A stretch of 64,000 nucleotides of DNA from the NCBI GenBank assembly GCA_014529385.2, contig CM043967.1, positions 128,873,182 to 128,937,181 of the forward strand, given 5' to 3'. Shown one piece after another: positions 32,245 through 43,184 of this stretch. The notes beneath the pieces are model-generated. The model was not told the origin of the DNA. It did no database searches and saw nothing but the letters and a program-made list of their open reading frames with translations. Positions within the stretch are counted from its first letter, which is position 1. Every line of letters begins with the position of its first letter. This stretch comes from Adiantum capillus-veneris (Eukaryota; Streptophyta; Polypodiopsida; Polypodiales; Pteridaceae). Made by a program: the position numbers and the translations under genes.

Positions 32245-32247
32245 AAA

Positions 32248-33300
32248 TGATAGCGGGAAAAAGAGCAGTGCAATCGGGTGGCCTCTGTACTCGTGCACAC
32301 TCCACAAACCACGCCTCATGCAAACAAGCAAAGAAAAAAACAAAGGGAGGCACCACCCTAAATTAAGAGGTTTAGGGACCTCACACATAGTGCACATAGG
32401 CAAGTGAGACTTCTAGCATTATGATGGCATCAAAACATATGGCAAAACACATAGAAACGAAGCTTAGGGACCTTATGTAGCATATATATACACAAGACAT
32501 CAGCTTAACAATACAACGGCATTTGATGATACATAACAAGGATATAGAGAAGCAAGCCAAGGATGGCATAATCCATTGTCAAAAAAAATCAACCCAGCAA
32601 GTAGGTATGATCCTACTAGCAACACATCAATACCTTAGAGAATGATGGCGAGGATGGTGGCCATGGAGCATGAGAGAAGACTCTTTATTTAGGTTTTAGG
32701 GCTAGTAATGTAGCATACTAGAGGGAGAGAGAGAGAGGGAGAGAGAGTAGAGCTCCATCCATAGCTCCTCGTTGTGAGCAATGTCGTCATAGCTTCATTT
32801 CTTGGTGAAGTAGGTGAAGTGTTGTTTTTGAGTGAGAGAAGGACTCCTTATATAGGTTTCTGAGAGGGTTTAGGATTAGGGATAAACATGCTTAAATCCG
32901 CTGATTGGGGTTACTTTTTGCTTAGGGTGGTCAACAGATTGAGGTCACCTGATATGTCACCATCAAGATATTCTCTAGAGTGATGTGAGAGGATAGGGTA
33001 AATGCTGATTTTTCTGATTGTGACACATGGGTATAAGGCCTTGACCAGCATTTAAGAGCAGGTAGATGGCTGTTGAAACTAGAGGTTCTCCTGAATATCA
33101 AATTCGCAAAAAATCCTCAAACATGGCTTCTTTTGACATGTGTTCTTTGAAAAAATCAGCATGTCTCTTTTCAACTCAAAAGTCTTTATCCCTGTTGACT
33201 CACCTTTACCATAAGATTTTCTCCTTTTCTCCTCCTGTAACTGCATTGTTGATGCCCAATCACTGCTTCTAGTAACGGTGAACAATTACCTACCAAATAC
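32248..33300 (-). repeat. G4 5' LTR (far boundary approximate)
   Basis: On the minus strand it ends CCCGCTATCA. The TATA-like box (TATATAAG) is at 32847-32854, and a GA-rich run at 32721-32747 (CT on the element strand) lies downstream of it. The start of the LTR is not defined; it probably lies between 33050 and 33450. No 3' LTR is left. Confidence 0.55.
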
Positions 33301-33430
33301 TTATGGTGCAGTAAAAAATATTTACCATGGGTAAAAAAAGTTACTGTAGGTAAAAAGTGATTTGTATTTACCATGTAGGTGAAAAATATTTACTGTAGGT
33401 AAAAAATTTTTACTGTCGGTAAAAAGTGAA
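33283..33430 (+). repeat. Short AT-rich repeats with TTTACC and GGTAAA
   Basis: At least six copies of forms such as TTTACCATGGGTAAA, TTACTGTAGGTAAAAA and TTACTGTCGGTAAAAA. Neighbouring copies are inverted, so short hairpins are possible. Confidence 0.8.
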
Positions 33431-33670
33431 AACGGAGTATGCTGTGCTGTGAGTCCACACGAACATCCTCGTGTAAATTTCACTAGAAATTCACACCTAG
33501 AATGGGCTATTCTGTAAGATATAGGTTGTAGGCATGCATAAGAGCTCGTTCCCACGTATCTTCTGTCCATGGCACTTTTTACTCTTTGGTGCTTGTGAAG
33601 TAGATTTTTCTTCTCTTTCGAGATCCCTTGGACTAGAGTATCCTCATCTCCCCAACAACTGACTGTGCCT

Positions 33671-34607
33671 TTATTGCATCTTCAGAAGGGGTCCTAAAAA
33701 CCATGCATCGGTTGGTTGTTTAGCCTTTCCTGTATCTAAGAATCTCATGAGACCCGTTGAAGGCATGCTGATCCCCTTGTTCTGTCTCTCTAACTCAATG
33801 ACCCTATGGATGACCTCACAAACTCTTTGTTGTTGATCCTCCACACTAGTAACACCCATTGTGGATTGTAGGACATCTAACCAACCCAGGTGATAGGTGT
33901 GACCTTTGTATAGGTCAGTCAGAGTTTCCGTTTGTAGTTCGTACTCCCAGTCCTCATTTAAGAACACTCCATTTAGGATTGAGGTGCTAGGGGTGTCCTT
34001 TGAGCTAGATGCAATGTTGCTTTCTAGGGGTTTGCCCTTAGCGGTTTCTAAGTTAGGAGCACTCGATTGCTCTCTTAGCAAGGATATTGACATAGGGGCT
34101 TTCACTTTCAACTCTCTTCGTTTCTCTGCCTTGCGTAAGCTCTCGATTTACTTCTCCCTCGCTGCAAGGATATACCGCTCAACCTCTTGCACTTCGGCAA
34201 GGCTTCTACCATAGGGTAATATGACCTCAGACGGAAATAACTCTGAAGAGTCAGGAGGTGCAGTTAATGAAGTATTCACATGCACATTTTTTAAGGACAT
34301 AGGGTCTACGTTGGTCACGAATGGAGAATTTACTTCCCCACCCCCCTCATTTACATCATTAGCTCCATGTTCGGAGCGAGTGGCTCTACTAAAGGTTTCC
34401 TTTAGGCGGCTAATCACCCTTGGCCCGGACCGCGGGTCCATGGCATGCATGTCTTGGCTTGAGCTATCAGGATTAGGCATTGGAAAATCCTCCATGACGT
34501 CGAAGTCTGAGGAAGAATCACTAGCCGCTATGTTCGGGTCTTGGTTTGTACTACCTTGGGTCCCCACGGAAGGCCCGGAACCTAAAGTAGGTGGATATTG
34601 AGAACTC
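33671..34607 (-). pseudogene. Family X ORF, main part, unknown protein
   Basis: Read from 34607 down to 33671 on the minus strand, about 312 codons in one frame with a single TAA near 34148 (followed by IESLRKAEKRREL, so a Gln codon may have been lost). The N-terminal half is Ser/Pro/Asp-rich and disordered-looking (DSSSDFDVMEDFPMPNPDSS). The middle has a Glu/Arg helical segment and the end is mixed (WLDVLQSTMGVTSVEDQQQ, MRFLDTGKAKQP). The start of the ORF is at 39545; the two parts are separated by TR-B and join in frame across its 4-bp duplication. Its position after a leader and primer site suggests a gag-region protein, but no gag core or zinc knuckle is seen. Confidence 0.55.
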
Positions 34608-34611
34608 GCGT

Positions 34612-35743
34612 TGTGGGCAGGATGAAAACACACACATCGCCTCTATAACGACCCAGCACACACTCTTGGGAAGATACACACACACACTATGGGGCACCAC
34701 TCGTCTTAGACAACACACCTGGCCGAGACAGGGAACACACCTCTGGAGTGAGAGGAGAGAGACTATCCACTTGCCCACTCCACACACACACACACACACC
34801 CAAAAAACTCAGCTCAAAAGAGGAGAACTTCTGATGTGTAGATACAAATGAGCTTGGGCCAACACCAATGGGGCAAATAGCTCACACAATATGGGTAAAA
34901 TAAGCCAGATACAATCACAAACTGGAGCAGAAACTTCGCTCATAGGAGAAACTTACACAGCCAAAACAACAGAAAAACAGTGAGCAATTTGGCAAAATGG
35001 ACAGTGCCATTGCGTCCGGAACGGCCCAAAACCCCAGTCTACAATGTCAAAGTGCTCAAATCCGACCTCGGATGAGCAGTTTACGGCCAAAACAGGCTCC
35101 AAAAACCCCAAAAACACACCTGCGGCTATTCCTCCTCTCTTATCCACGTTTTTTCTGGTCTTCTCTCTGTTTTTTCAGTTCCCACACTTAGCTTTATTAG
35201 TTGGGCACCCGTGGCCTTTTAGATGACCTTAAACGGACCCCGAACATGCCAAAAACTGACCTCGCAGTGCACAGTTGTCACCTTTTTGCATCATCCGCAC
35301 ACCTAGCACTCAGTTTTTTTAAATAATGCATCCCGCAACCACGTGAAGTGGCCCCAAAAAGTGTTCCTAATGATGAAATTTTTGCATAACTCTCACAAGA
35401 AAACACCCGCGTTGTGTCCGTCCTCATCCGCGTGCAAATATTGACCCCGTTCGCCCTCCTGACGCCACTAGATGCCATCTGACGCACCTGCTTACCTCAT
35501 GTCGTCGGCCTGCGGATAGCTTCCTCGAGAAGTTTTACGCGCTATAAACTCCTCATTATTGTAGAAAAAACATACTGGTACTGGTGATAGTGAAAATCGA
35601 TGCACTATGTACACCCTGTCCTACCTGTACACATGTGGGCCCCACGTAACCACCTGGCTCTGGAAAATGGGCAATCCTTATTTGATGCACCATGCATGTG
35701 TATGTACATATGCGCAATCCCTTGCTCCAGAAAACTCGTGGCA
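34612..35743 (-). repeat. TR-B 3' LTR
   Basis: Reverse complement starts TGCCACGAGTTTTCTGGAGC (the usual start is TGTCAGGAG, altered here) and ends CCTGCCCACA; about 1132 bases. It contains the segment deleted from the TR-A 5' LTR. Confidence 0.9.
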
Positions 35744-35892
35744 TAATTTGCCCAACCCCTAGCCTGCTAGAGCATTCATGCTCAGCAGCAGCACTAGTAG
35801 ATGCTAATTCCACCTGGATCAAAAGGCCAAAGGCATATCGCCTGATTCACAAGAAGCATCATAACACCACACCTACATTTGTCAACAATCAA

Positions 35893-37284
35893 CTAGAATG
35901 CACCATAGGCATATCCAACTAACACATCCACCCTCTCTGGAGTTCCAAAAGCATAAATATTGCATGCCACATTCAACCCAACCGATAGAGACAACTCAAG
36001 TGACTCATCACATGGCATCTTGGCTTCACCAACCATAGCAACAACCTGCAAATCATGCACCCAAGTAGCTAAAAGAATTGTGTGAAGGTAAATTTGTTGA
36101 TATCCAAAGCACAAAAGTATCCCCGCAGCACACATATCCCTAGCATAGGCATCCACATAGCTGAGATTGGACTCATATATGCCAAACCCCTTCTCATCAT
36201 CATAAGCATACTCATCATCACACATAACTTTATCCACATCATAATCATGGCTAGCACCACTATCCATAGCTTCTAGCATGGGTTCATCAGTGTCCAAGAA
36301 TACAAATCCCTGCTCTAAACCACAATCATGCTCATAAATCAGTTCAATCACTGCACATACATCAAAATATGGCTTCAAAACAGGCTCCACATCTAACAAA
36401 TCCACAAAATGGCTCTCAAGCTTGCCCTCTTCCCTAATTTCCAAGGAACTAGTATCCAAAGATACGTGCTCATCATCAATAACCTCAACCTCACACTCAC
36501 ACCCAGAATCACAAGGTACACAAGTAGCCAATGCATCCTCTTCAAGACTTTTCAATCCTGTATCCAAAGCATTACTCACCTCTTTAGGCTCTTCCATAAA
36601 CCTGTCAACCTGGAAGACCTCTTTATGCTTCACAATAGACCTTGGGAAGAAACGAGAAACATCATAGGATAGGCTACTTTTCACCTGCTTAGGCTTAACT
36701 TCATCTTCCATGTCAAATCCATCTTGCACATGCATACCTGTACTGATACCATGTTCCTCAAGACGCTTAAACTTCCATTCCTTGTGCTTTGCAATCCATA
36801 CTGCATCTTCAAAAGACTCGGGCCTCTTCAACTCAACCTCGAACCGCAACCAAGGTGACAAACCATCAACAAAAAAAAATTTCTTCAATGAACAAGGGGG
36901 GGTCTCATCCTTAAGAGCAACACACCAACGAGTCCATAAATCTGTAAAACCTTGTACATAGGCATCAACACCTTGACAAGAACCTTCCTTAAGAGCATTG
37001 AGCTCATTCCATACTGCATTTGCATCTTCAAAAACCTGGAAACGCTCTAAAAAAGCTTCTATAAACTTGTCAAGACTCAAACCATAAGAAGAATCCACTG
37101 CTTCTTTAGCTTCCAAATCCATGAACCAAACACGGGCCTCATCTTTCAAAAGAAATCCAAATAGCCTCAAAATCTTCTCCTCATCACACATATTGTTGCT
37201 TATGCATGCCACCTCGACTTGCTCCAGAAAGTCTTCCGCATCTTCACCACTTTCTCCATGAAATTCCGGATAAGAGAAAGCCAT
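35893..37284 (-). CDS. TR-B gag, intact frame, 463 residues
   Basis: ATG 37284 (MAFSYPEFHG). The frame can be extended upstream to a TTG at 37383, but TR-A supports the ATG. Gag core at about residues 1-180, with the same landmarks as TR-A. Then an acidic region with a Cys cluster (about residues 255-270) and a C-terminal part missing from the shifted TR-A frame (YARDMCAAGILLCFGYQQ, GEAKMPCDESLELSLSVG, GYAYGAF). No zinc knuckle, protease or RT. By eye, differences from TR-A in the first 450 bases are mainly amino-acid changing, so these two copies look neutral since insertion. Confidence 0.87.
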   Translation of the reverse strand: MAFSYPEFHGESGEDAEDFLEQVEVACISNNMCDEEKILRLFGFLLKDEARVWFMDLEAKEAVDSSYGLSLDKFIEAFLERFQVFEDANAVWNELNALKEGSCQGVDAYVQGFTDLWTRWCVALKDETPPCSLKKFFFVDGLSPWLRFEVELKRPESFEDAVWIAKHKEWKFKRLEEHGISTGMHVQDGFDMEDEVKPKQVKSSLSYDVSRFFPRSIVKHKEVFQVDRFMEEPKEVSNALDTGLKSLEEDALATCVPCDSGCECEVEVIDDEHVSLDTSSLEIREEGKLESHFVDLLDVEPVLKPYFDVCAVIELIYEHDCGLEQGFVFLDTDEPMLEAMDSGASHDYDVDKVMCDDEYAYDDEKGFGIYESNLSYVDAYARDMCAAGILLCFGYQQIYLHTILLATWVHDLQVVAMVGEAKMPCDESLELSLSVGLNVACNIYAFGTPERVDVLVGYAYGAF

Positions 37285-37385
37285 GGCTACCCAAGTTAAA
37301 TGCTTTAAGAACCTCTTCGAACACACGTGCAAGAACCCAAAACTATTCACTACCCAATCCCCAGAAACTTCAATGGAGCTCAACT

Positions 37386-37604
37386 TTAGATAAGGACAAA
37401 CACATGCACATCAAATGAGTTTTCATAGTTAATCATCGGAATAACAACAGGCAAAGGACATTCTAGGATCTCCCGTAATCTTCTTGGTCCGAACATAAAG
37501 ACTATGCGCTGCTGGGAAAAAATCTTCCTGGACACATGAACATTTATCTGGATTCTTTGAGTTAAATGAAAAGGAGTGAATTGAGGGCCATTTTGATCAT
37601 CTAT
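37386..37604 (-). pseudogene. Pre-gag 72-residue protein (TR-B copy), start codon lost
   Basis: Same 72 codons as TR-A (only about two residues differ: the start, and S for F at position 29 or 30), but the start codon is ATA (37602-37604 on the minus strand) instead of ATG. An in-frame TTG lies eight codons upstream. It sits about 100 bases before gag. The frame is otherwise open to the TAA at 37386. Confidence 0.75.
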
Positions 37605-38189
37605 TAAAGCCAACCATGAAGCTCCCAAGAAGGCACACCTGACTTAACCTCTGATTTTGCCAAAATTTCAGCAGCATAACAACATAAATGGCTCAAAAGA
37701 CCAAAAACCAGCCATCATAACTTGGAAAAATTTTGGCAGAGTTTCCCCAGAAATAGAGCAGTAGGAACCCAAAATATAGCCTGTATATGTATGCATAAAC
37801 TGTCAACAATAGAACCCGAGCATCAAATAGGAATCACTAATACATAGCCTATGGCAAGGCCACAAAAAGGGTGCTCCAACTACCTGTATCACCGAAAGGA
37901 TCTCCACATTTGAGAATCTCCCAGCTCAATAAAAACCTCACACTATCGACCCTCACACGAAGGCTAATGCAAATCGCGTATAGTCAAGTCTAAGAAATGA
38001 CTATCATCCAGACCAAGTCTCAGAAATGGCTGGGACTGCCAAATACAACCAAGTATGGCTCCACAAATGCGTACAATGGCAGTTTCCACAAGTAACGTAC
38101 AATCCAGTAGACAATGCGCTCAAACAGGCGCCAAATGATGCATACCCACAACAACTGCAAGTGACACCACTGCTAGTATATCACTGTAC

Positions 38190-38300
38190 TCCAGCTACCT
38201 GTACCTGTGTAAATCACCTCTACCTGTACCTGTTCCTGTAACTTGTAACCTGTAATCTGCAACCTGCAACCTGTAATCCCGAATCTCGAAGCTCGAAGCT
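38190..38300 (-). repeat. Leader repeat array with ACAGGT motifs (TR-B)
   Basis: On the minus strand, tandem variants of TTACAGGT, TTGCAGGT and ACAGGTAC after GCTTCAAGCTTCGAG repeats. Same place as 13840-13930 in TR-A, with a different number and order of units. Confidence 0.7.
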
Positions 38301-38329
38301 TGAAGCAGAAGGTACTCGAAGAAGATTCT

Positions 38330-38343
38330 CCGTGGGGGCGCCA
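38330..38343 (-). other. Primer-binding site of TR-B
   Basis: On the minus strand TGGCGCCCCCACGG, six bases after the LTR end. Confidence 0.75.
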
Positions 38344-38349
38344 AAAGAA

Positions 38350-39483
38350 TGTGGGCGGGATGAAAACACACACAGCGCCTCTATAACGACCCAACACACA
38401 CTCTTGGGAAGATACACACGCACACACTATGGGGCACCACTCGTCTTAGACAACACACCTGGCCGAGACAGGGAACACACCTCTGGAGTGAGAGGAGAGA
38501 GACTATCCACTTGCCCACTCCACACACACACACACACACCCAAAAAACTCAGCTCAAAAGAGGAGAACTTCTGATGTGTAGATACAAATGAGCTTGGGCC
38601 AACACCAATGGGGCAAATAGCTCACACAATATGGGTAAAATAAGCCAGAAACAATCACAAACTGGAGCAGAAACTTCGCTCATAGGAGAAACTTACACAA
38701 CCAAAACAGTAGAAAAACAGTGAGGAATTTGGCAAAATGGACAGCGCCATCGCGTCCGGAACGGCCCAAAACCCTAGTCTACAATGTCAAAGTGCTCAAA
38801 TCCGACCTCGGATGAGCAGTTTACGGCCAAAACAGGCTCCAAAAACCCCAAAAACACACCTGCGGCTGTTCCTCCTCTCTTCTCCACATTTTTTCTGGTC
38901 TTCTCTCTATTTTTTCAAATCCCACTCTTAGCTTTATTAGTTGGGCACCCGTGGCCTTTTAGATGACCTTAAACGGACCCCGAACAGGCCAAAAACTGAC
39001 CTCGCAGTGCATAGTTGTCACCTTTTTGCATCATCCGCACACCTAGCACTCAGTTTTTTGAAATAATGCATCCCACAACCACGTGAAGTGGCCCCAAAAA
39101 GTGGTCCTAATGATGACCTTTTTGCATAACTCTCACAATAAAACACCCATGTTGTGTCCGTCCTCATCCACGTGCAAATATTGACCCCGTTCGCCCTCTT
39201 GACGCCACTAGATGCCATCTGACGCACCTGCTTACCTCATGTCGTCGGCCCGCGGATAGCTTCCTCGAGAATTTTTACGCGCTATAAACTCCTCATTATT
39301 GTAGAAAAAACATACTGGTACTGGTGATAGTGAAAATCGATGCACTATGTACACCCTGTCCTACCTGTACACATGTGGGCCCCACGTAACCACCTGGCTC
39401 TGGAAAATGGGCAATCCTTATTTGATGCACCATGCATGTGTATGTACATATGCGCAATCCCTTGCTCCAGAAAACTCCTGACA
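38350..39483 (-). repeat. TR-B 5' LTR
   Basis: Reverse complement starts TGTCAGGAGTTTTCTGGAGC and ends CCCGCCCACA; about 1134 bases. Closely similar to 34612-35743. Confidence 0.92.
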
Positions 39484-39545
39484 GCGTAAGTCAAAATTCT
39501 CTCTAGTTGCTCCATCTCTAGCACACGACCAGAGCGCAGATGCAT
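39484..39545 (-). pseudogene. Family X ORF, first 20 codons
   Basis: ATG 39545 gives MHLRSGRVLEMEQLERILTY and then meets TR-B. The frame continues at 34607 once the duplicated GCGT is counted once. An N-terminus with a basic RSGR near the start is common in plant Gypsy gag-region proteins, but this alone does not identify it. Confidence 0.6.
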
Positions 39546-40276
39546 GTGCCTTTGGCACCCTACAAGCGTCGGCGATTAACCTCGAAGGTTAACCGCTTAC
39601 TTTATTAAGCGTATGTTTTCACTCATGGTTTTACGTTTTTAATGTTTTTTTCTAATAATCAATTTTTTGATTAAAGTGTGTGATAGCTCAAAACAAGCGT
39701 ATCACTCAGAGGGTCGCGGTGTGCTTTACAGCACAATGTTCGGACACCTGAAGCTCCATTGGTCCTCAAAAAATCGATTTTTAGCTACGTGTGGAGCTAA
39801 AATTTGTAATTTTAAAAGGCGAAAGATGCCTAAGCCTGAGCGTGAGCTTGGGCTTGGGTTTGGGCTTGCGTCTAGGAGATATTCTCGATCCCGATCCTAC
39901 TTTTTTTTTTTAAAAAAAACATTTTAAAAAAAAAAAGGATAAGGTCGCCGTGGCTTGCATGAGAGTGCACACACACTCTACCTACCTACTTCCAACTAAT
40001 ACACCTATTGTTACACACTAGCACTCTCTATTAACTCTCACAGATCTACTTCCTACTTACTATACATTACATTACACAAAACTAAAAACCTTAATCCTAA
40101 CACCTTACACAGAGAAAAAACACAGTACCTTTGAAAACTCCATTAGCAAAAAAAATACACAGTAGTAACACAAAACCTTCTTCTCAACACACACACCCTC
40201 CTTTCTTACCTTTCCTACAATTGAAATTGCACCACAAAAGAAGCACAGAGTGCCATTTAAGCTTAGTGTATGGAAT
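39546..40276 (-). other. Leader of family X element
   Basis: Non-coding, lying between the primer site and the X ORF. Contains long A and T runs (39900-39940) and CA/AC-rich stretches. No ORF with a recognisable domain. Confidence 0.5.
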
Positions 40277-40294
40277 TCCCCGGCAACGGCTCCA
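40277..40294 (-). other. Primer-binding site of X (tRNA-Asp type)
   Basis: On the minus strand TGGAGCCGTTGCCGGGGA, one base from the tRNA-Asp primer site known in many plant Gypsy elements, four bases after the LTR end. Confidence 0.8.
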
Positions 40295-40298
40295 AAAA

Positions 40299-40709
40299 TG
40301 TGCGCGTACGTCACACGTGTCAATGCAAGGAACTTGCCGATACACCGTGTTCGAGCCACAAATGGCTCCAAGCACACAACAATCCTAAACTAGTACGATG
40401 GTGTGTCACTCACCGCTCTACGCTTGCTTCGTGGAGGATTCCTCGCCACGAAGAAGAGGGAGACGCCGCTACGCCGCACTCAACCGCCTCGCCGCCATCG
40501 TGCCGCCGCAATGCTCGATCGCACACACACACACACACTCTCTCTCTCTCTCTCACGCATACACACACACAAGGAGATGAAGAAGAAGATGGAGATGAAG
40601 TAACAGCACTCTTCAATTGCACAAATGAGAGAATGAGTGAATTTTAGGTTTAGTTGACTTTTATATGAGCTCACCCGATTCACACTTGGGCGCCCATGCT
40701 TAGCCAACT
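40299..40709 (-). repeat. X 5' LTR, cut by G2
   Basis: Matches 979-1565 from that LTR's 3' end back to about 1133. The remaining 150-175 bases are missing because G2 starts at 40710. Contains CA/CT microsatellite at about 40520-40572 and the TATA box near 40660-40668. Confidence 0.8.
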
Positions 40710-42291
40710 TGTCATAATAATAAATATCTAATTCTCCTAAATTATTTTCTCATATTAAACTGATCATTTAATGTGGGCAAGTGCGAGGGGAGAAAAATCT
40801 AGAATATTGGTTAAGCTAGCAGACCGGCCACAATAGGGATCCAAAGGAGGGAAAATAGGGATCCAAAGGGGGGGCCACCTGCAAAAGAGCCATGTGCAAC
40901 AATGGGCTAAAAAGACCCTAAGGTTCAGCCCATTAAGACTTCCAAAATGCTAAGGTTCCAAAATTCAAAGGTTGTGTCCAAAGGTCAACCCTAGGGGAAA
41001 TTGGATGCTTTGTGTGTAACTAAAAAGTCTTTGCATATCCCTACATGGGAGGGGGTGAGCCCTTCTTCTAGGGGATGAGAGAGAAAGTCACACACACACA
41101 CACACAGGCTCCCTTTACACAAAGGGAATTAGGAACACATGTCAGCTCCCTAGCCCAGATGCCCACAAGGTGTGCCCAATTCCTATTGGATGGCCTTGGA
41201 GGTGGACCAATGAGAATTAGTCTAGAGTAAATCTAGTTCAATTAATTTAAAAACACTTAATAAAAGAACCAATGAGAATTAAGTCTCCTAGAAGACTATT
41301 GGACAGTCTCCCAAGAGGTCTAATGAGCATTTAGGAGCCCAATGGCTTGCCTGATTCCTATTGGCCAGGAGGCAAAGGGGTCCAATGAGAGTTTAGTTTA
41401 ATTATTAAATTACCTAAAGCTCTCACAAAAGGGGAAAGGGGGACGCATGTCAGAAGGCTATTACTTATGCTGCTTAATAGCCATTGGCTTGACTTGGGGA
41501 GGTCCAATGGGGAGCCTGCAAGAGCAAATAGCAAGAGGGCTCGCCCAAGAGAGAGAGGGGGCTGATTTTTGCAAGGCATTATCACACACACACTCACACA
41601 ATCTCATGTGTGAAGAAAGAGAAGACTATCTCTTCCCAAGCTTTAATGGAGAGCTCATCACCTACTCCAAGCTTGTGAGATAGAAGCCTACATCGACACA
41701 CTCTTGTCTTGTGGATGCAAATCCAACCAAGAGCCAAGCTTCAATGCATGCTCAACTCCTCTACCAAGCTAATTACTATGCTAAAGCTATGCTACTATGA
41801 GTGATTATGTGAGGAGATGTACTCGTAAGATACTCCTTCTTCCTCTCAATCTACTCTCATACCCTGCTAGCTCTCACCATCTTCGAAGGTGTGTGAGGTC
41901 TTGGGTCTGAGAACAGGGATAATTAAAGTTGTGTTTGCTAAGTGTATTGCTTAGTGCATGAAGCTTTCATCTTCATTGCACTAGATAGTCTTGAAGGAAC
42001 ACAAAGAATTGTATTGTACAATGTCTCTCTTGATGGGAGAAACCATAATACAAAGCCTTTTGGAGGGGGGACCGGCTCCATGCAAATCCGGTCCTCAACT
42101 GTTGTCAATAGCTTAATTGCTCTCGCTTTTGAAAGTATTTTTGATGCTATCTAACTAGGTGTTATGATTTTTGTTGCTCTCTCCACCCAAGCACTCTTGT
42201 AATTCTCATTAGGAATCTATTCTAATGAAATGCCCACTATGTTCATGCTAATTTCCGCTACACATAAGTTTTTAGACCATTAAATGTTACA
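40710..42291 (+). repeat. G2 5' LTR
   Basis: Starts TGTCATAATAATAAATATC exactly where the X LTR breaks off and ends AATGTTACA just before an initiator-Met primer site; about 1582 bases. Holds a CA run at 41089-41106 and several polypurine stretches. The 3' LTR of this element is lost. Confidence 0.75.
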
Positions 42292-42292
42292 T

Positions 42293-42304
42293 TGGTATCA
42301 GAGC
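42293..42304 (+). other. Primer-binding site of G2
   Basis: TGGTATCAGAGC, initiator methionine tRNA type, one base after the LTR end. Confidence 0.92.
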
Positions 42305-42708
42305 ACAAGGTTTCTCTTTTCTTGCTGAAGAATGGAGGTCCTCAAGATAGCTATAAATGGTTGGTATTATTAATTGCGTGTGAGTAAGTAGAATAGGGAT
42401 TTTTCAGCCTTGCAGTGCGCCTGTCTTTGTGCAGTTAACGGGGCATCACCGTCGAGAGCTATGGTCTTAATAGTGGAGTCCTATGGGGCTTGCCTATGGC
42501 TTAACCACTATTGAGCTATTAGAAGCTTGACAGGAGCCAGTGCTATTTTGGTGTCGAAAGACCCTCTCTTCTATTCCTTGCAATTAATGGTATTCAAGCC
42601 ACGGGTACAGTAGCTCGAGTGCTTTTTCTAAAGGGGTAAAGAGGAGTAGCAACTAGGGCTTGAAGTGCCAAAGTACACCTAAAAAGTTTACACCTAAAAT
42701 TTGTTAGA

Positions 42709-43184
42709 ATGGATGACAATAGTAAAGAGAGTGAAATTAATGTTGATAACTTTGATTTTGCTCATGAGCAAGCTACTAATGATGCTTCAATGCTTGTTAA
42801 CTATCTTGTTTCTAGGCTTCAACAAGCCATGGGCAATCCGTCTCTCCAAAGTGAAGTGCAACGGCAGCTTTGTGCTCACGGGATTCTCCAAGCTCATCAC
42901 CATGACGAGAGAACACCTAGGAAGCCTCCTTGTGAGTCTACCAAAAGAGGTCTCTCTCCGATTCGGGAAGAAGAAGAGAATCCGTACGAAGGTCTCAAGA
43001 ATTTACTTCTTGTTGATGCATCTCCTTCCCAAAGGAGAAATTAAGAGTTTCAACCGAAGGAACGAGAAAGAAGTGAGTATCCCGCCACCTCGACAGAGAT
43101 GGCTCCACGAAGACGTCGGGCCAAACGCTCTCCATCACCACCAAAGCGGAGAGGACCATCACACTCTTCTCCACGCCATAATTC
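42709..43184 (+). pseudogene. G2 gag, N-terminal part
   Basis: ATG 42709 (MDDNSKESEINVDNFDF). A TAA at 43042-43044 interrupts the frame, which then continues with a basic Ser/Pro/Arg-rich linker (RRRAKRSPSPPKRRG) up to the solo C1 LTR. The frame resumes directly after it (SKRDDKKQEKKK). A disordered basic N-terminal region before the gag core is typical of this Gypsy group. Confidence 0.75.

Larger units (their letters stand above)
34612..39483 (-). mobile_element. TR-B: second gag-only LTR element
   Basis: Same family as TR-A, on the minus strand: 5' LTR 38350-39483, primer site 38330-38343, pre-gag ORF, gag, and 3' LTR 34612-35743. Flanks GCGT (34608-34611 and 39484-39487) are a 4-bp target duplication. 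The LTRs differ by about 3% by eye. It interrupts the X ORF in coding sequence, so it is younger than X. No pol is present. Confidence 0.92.

Noticed and set aside
23902-33300. G5 and G4 as one element (3' LTR at 23902, 5' LTR at 32248)
   Set aside because: The LTR ends differ (CACGGCACA against CCCGCTATCA) and G4 is cut inside the second RNase H with unrelated DNA between.
36082-36961. Plus-strand ORFs over TR-B gag (36082-36276, 36409-36672, 36710-36961) and minus-strand ones over TR-A gag
   Set aside because: Shadows of the gag frame. The same shadows occur in both copies because the DNA is similar.
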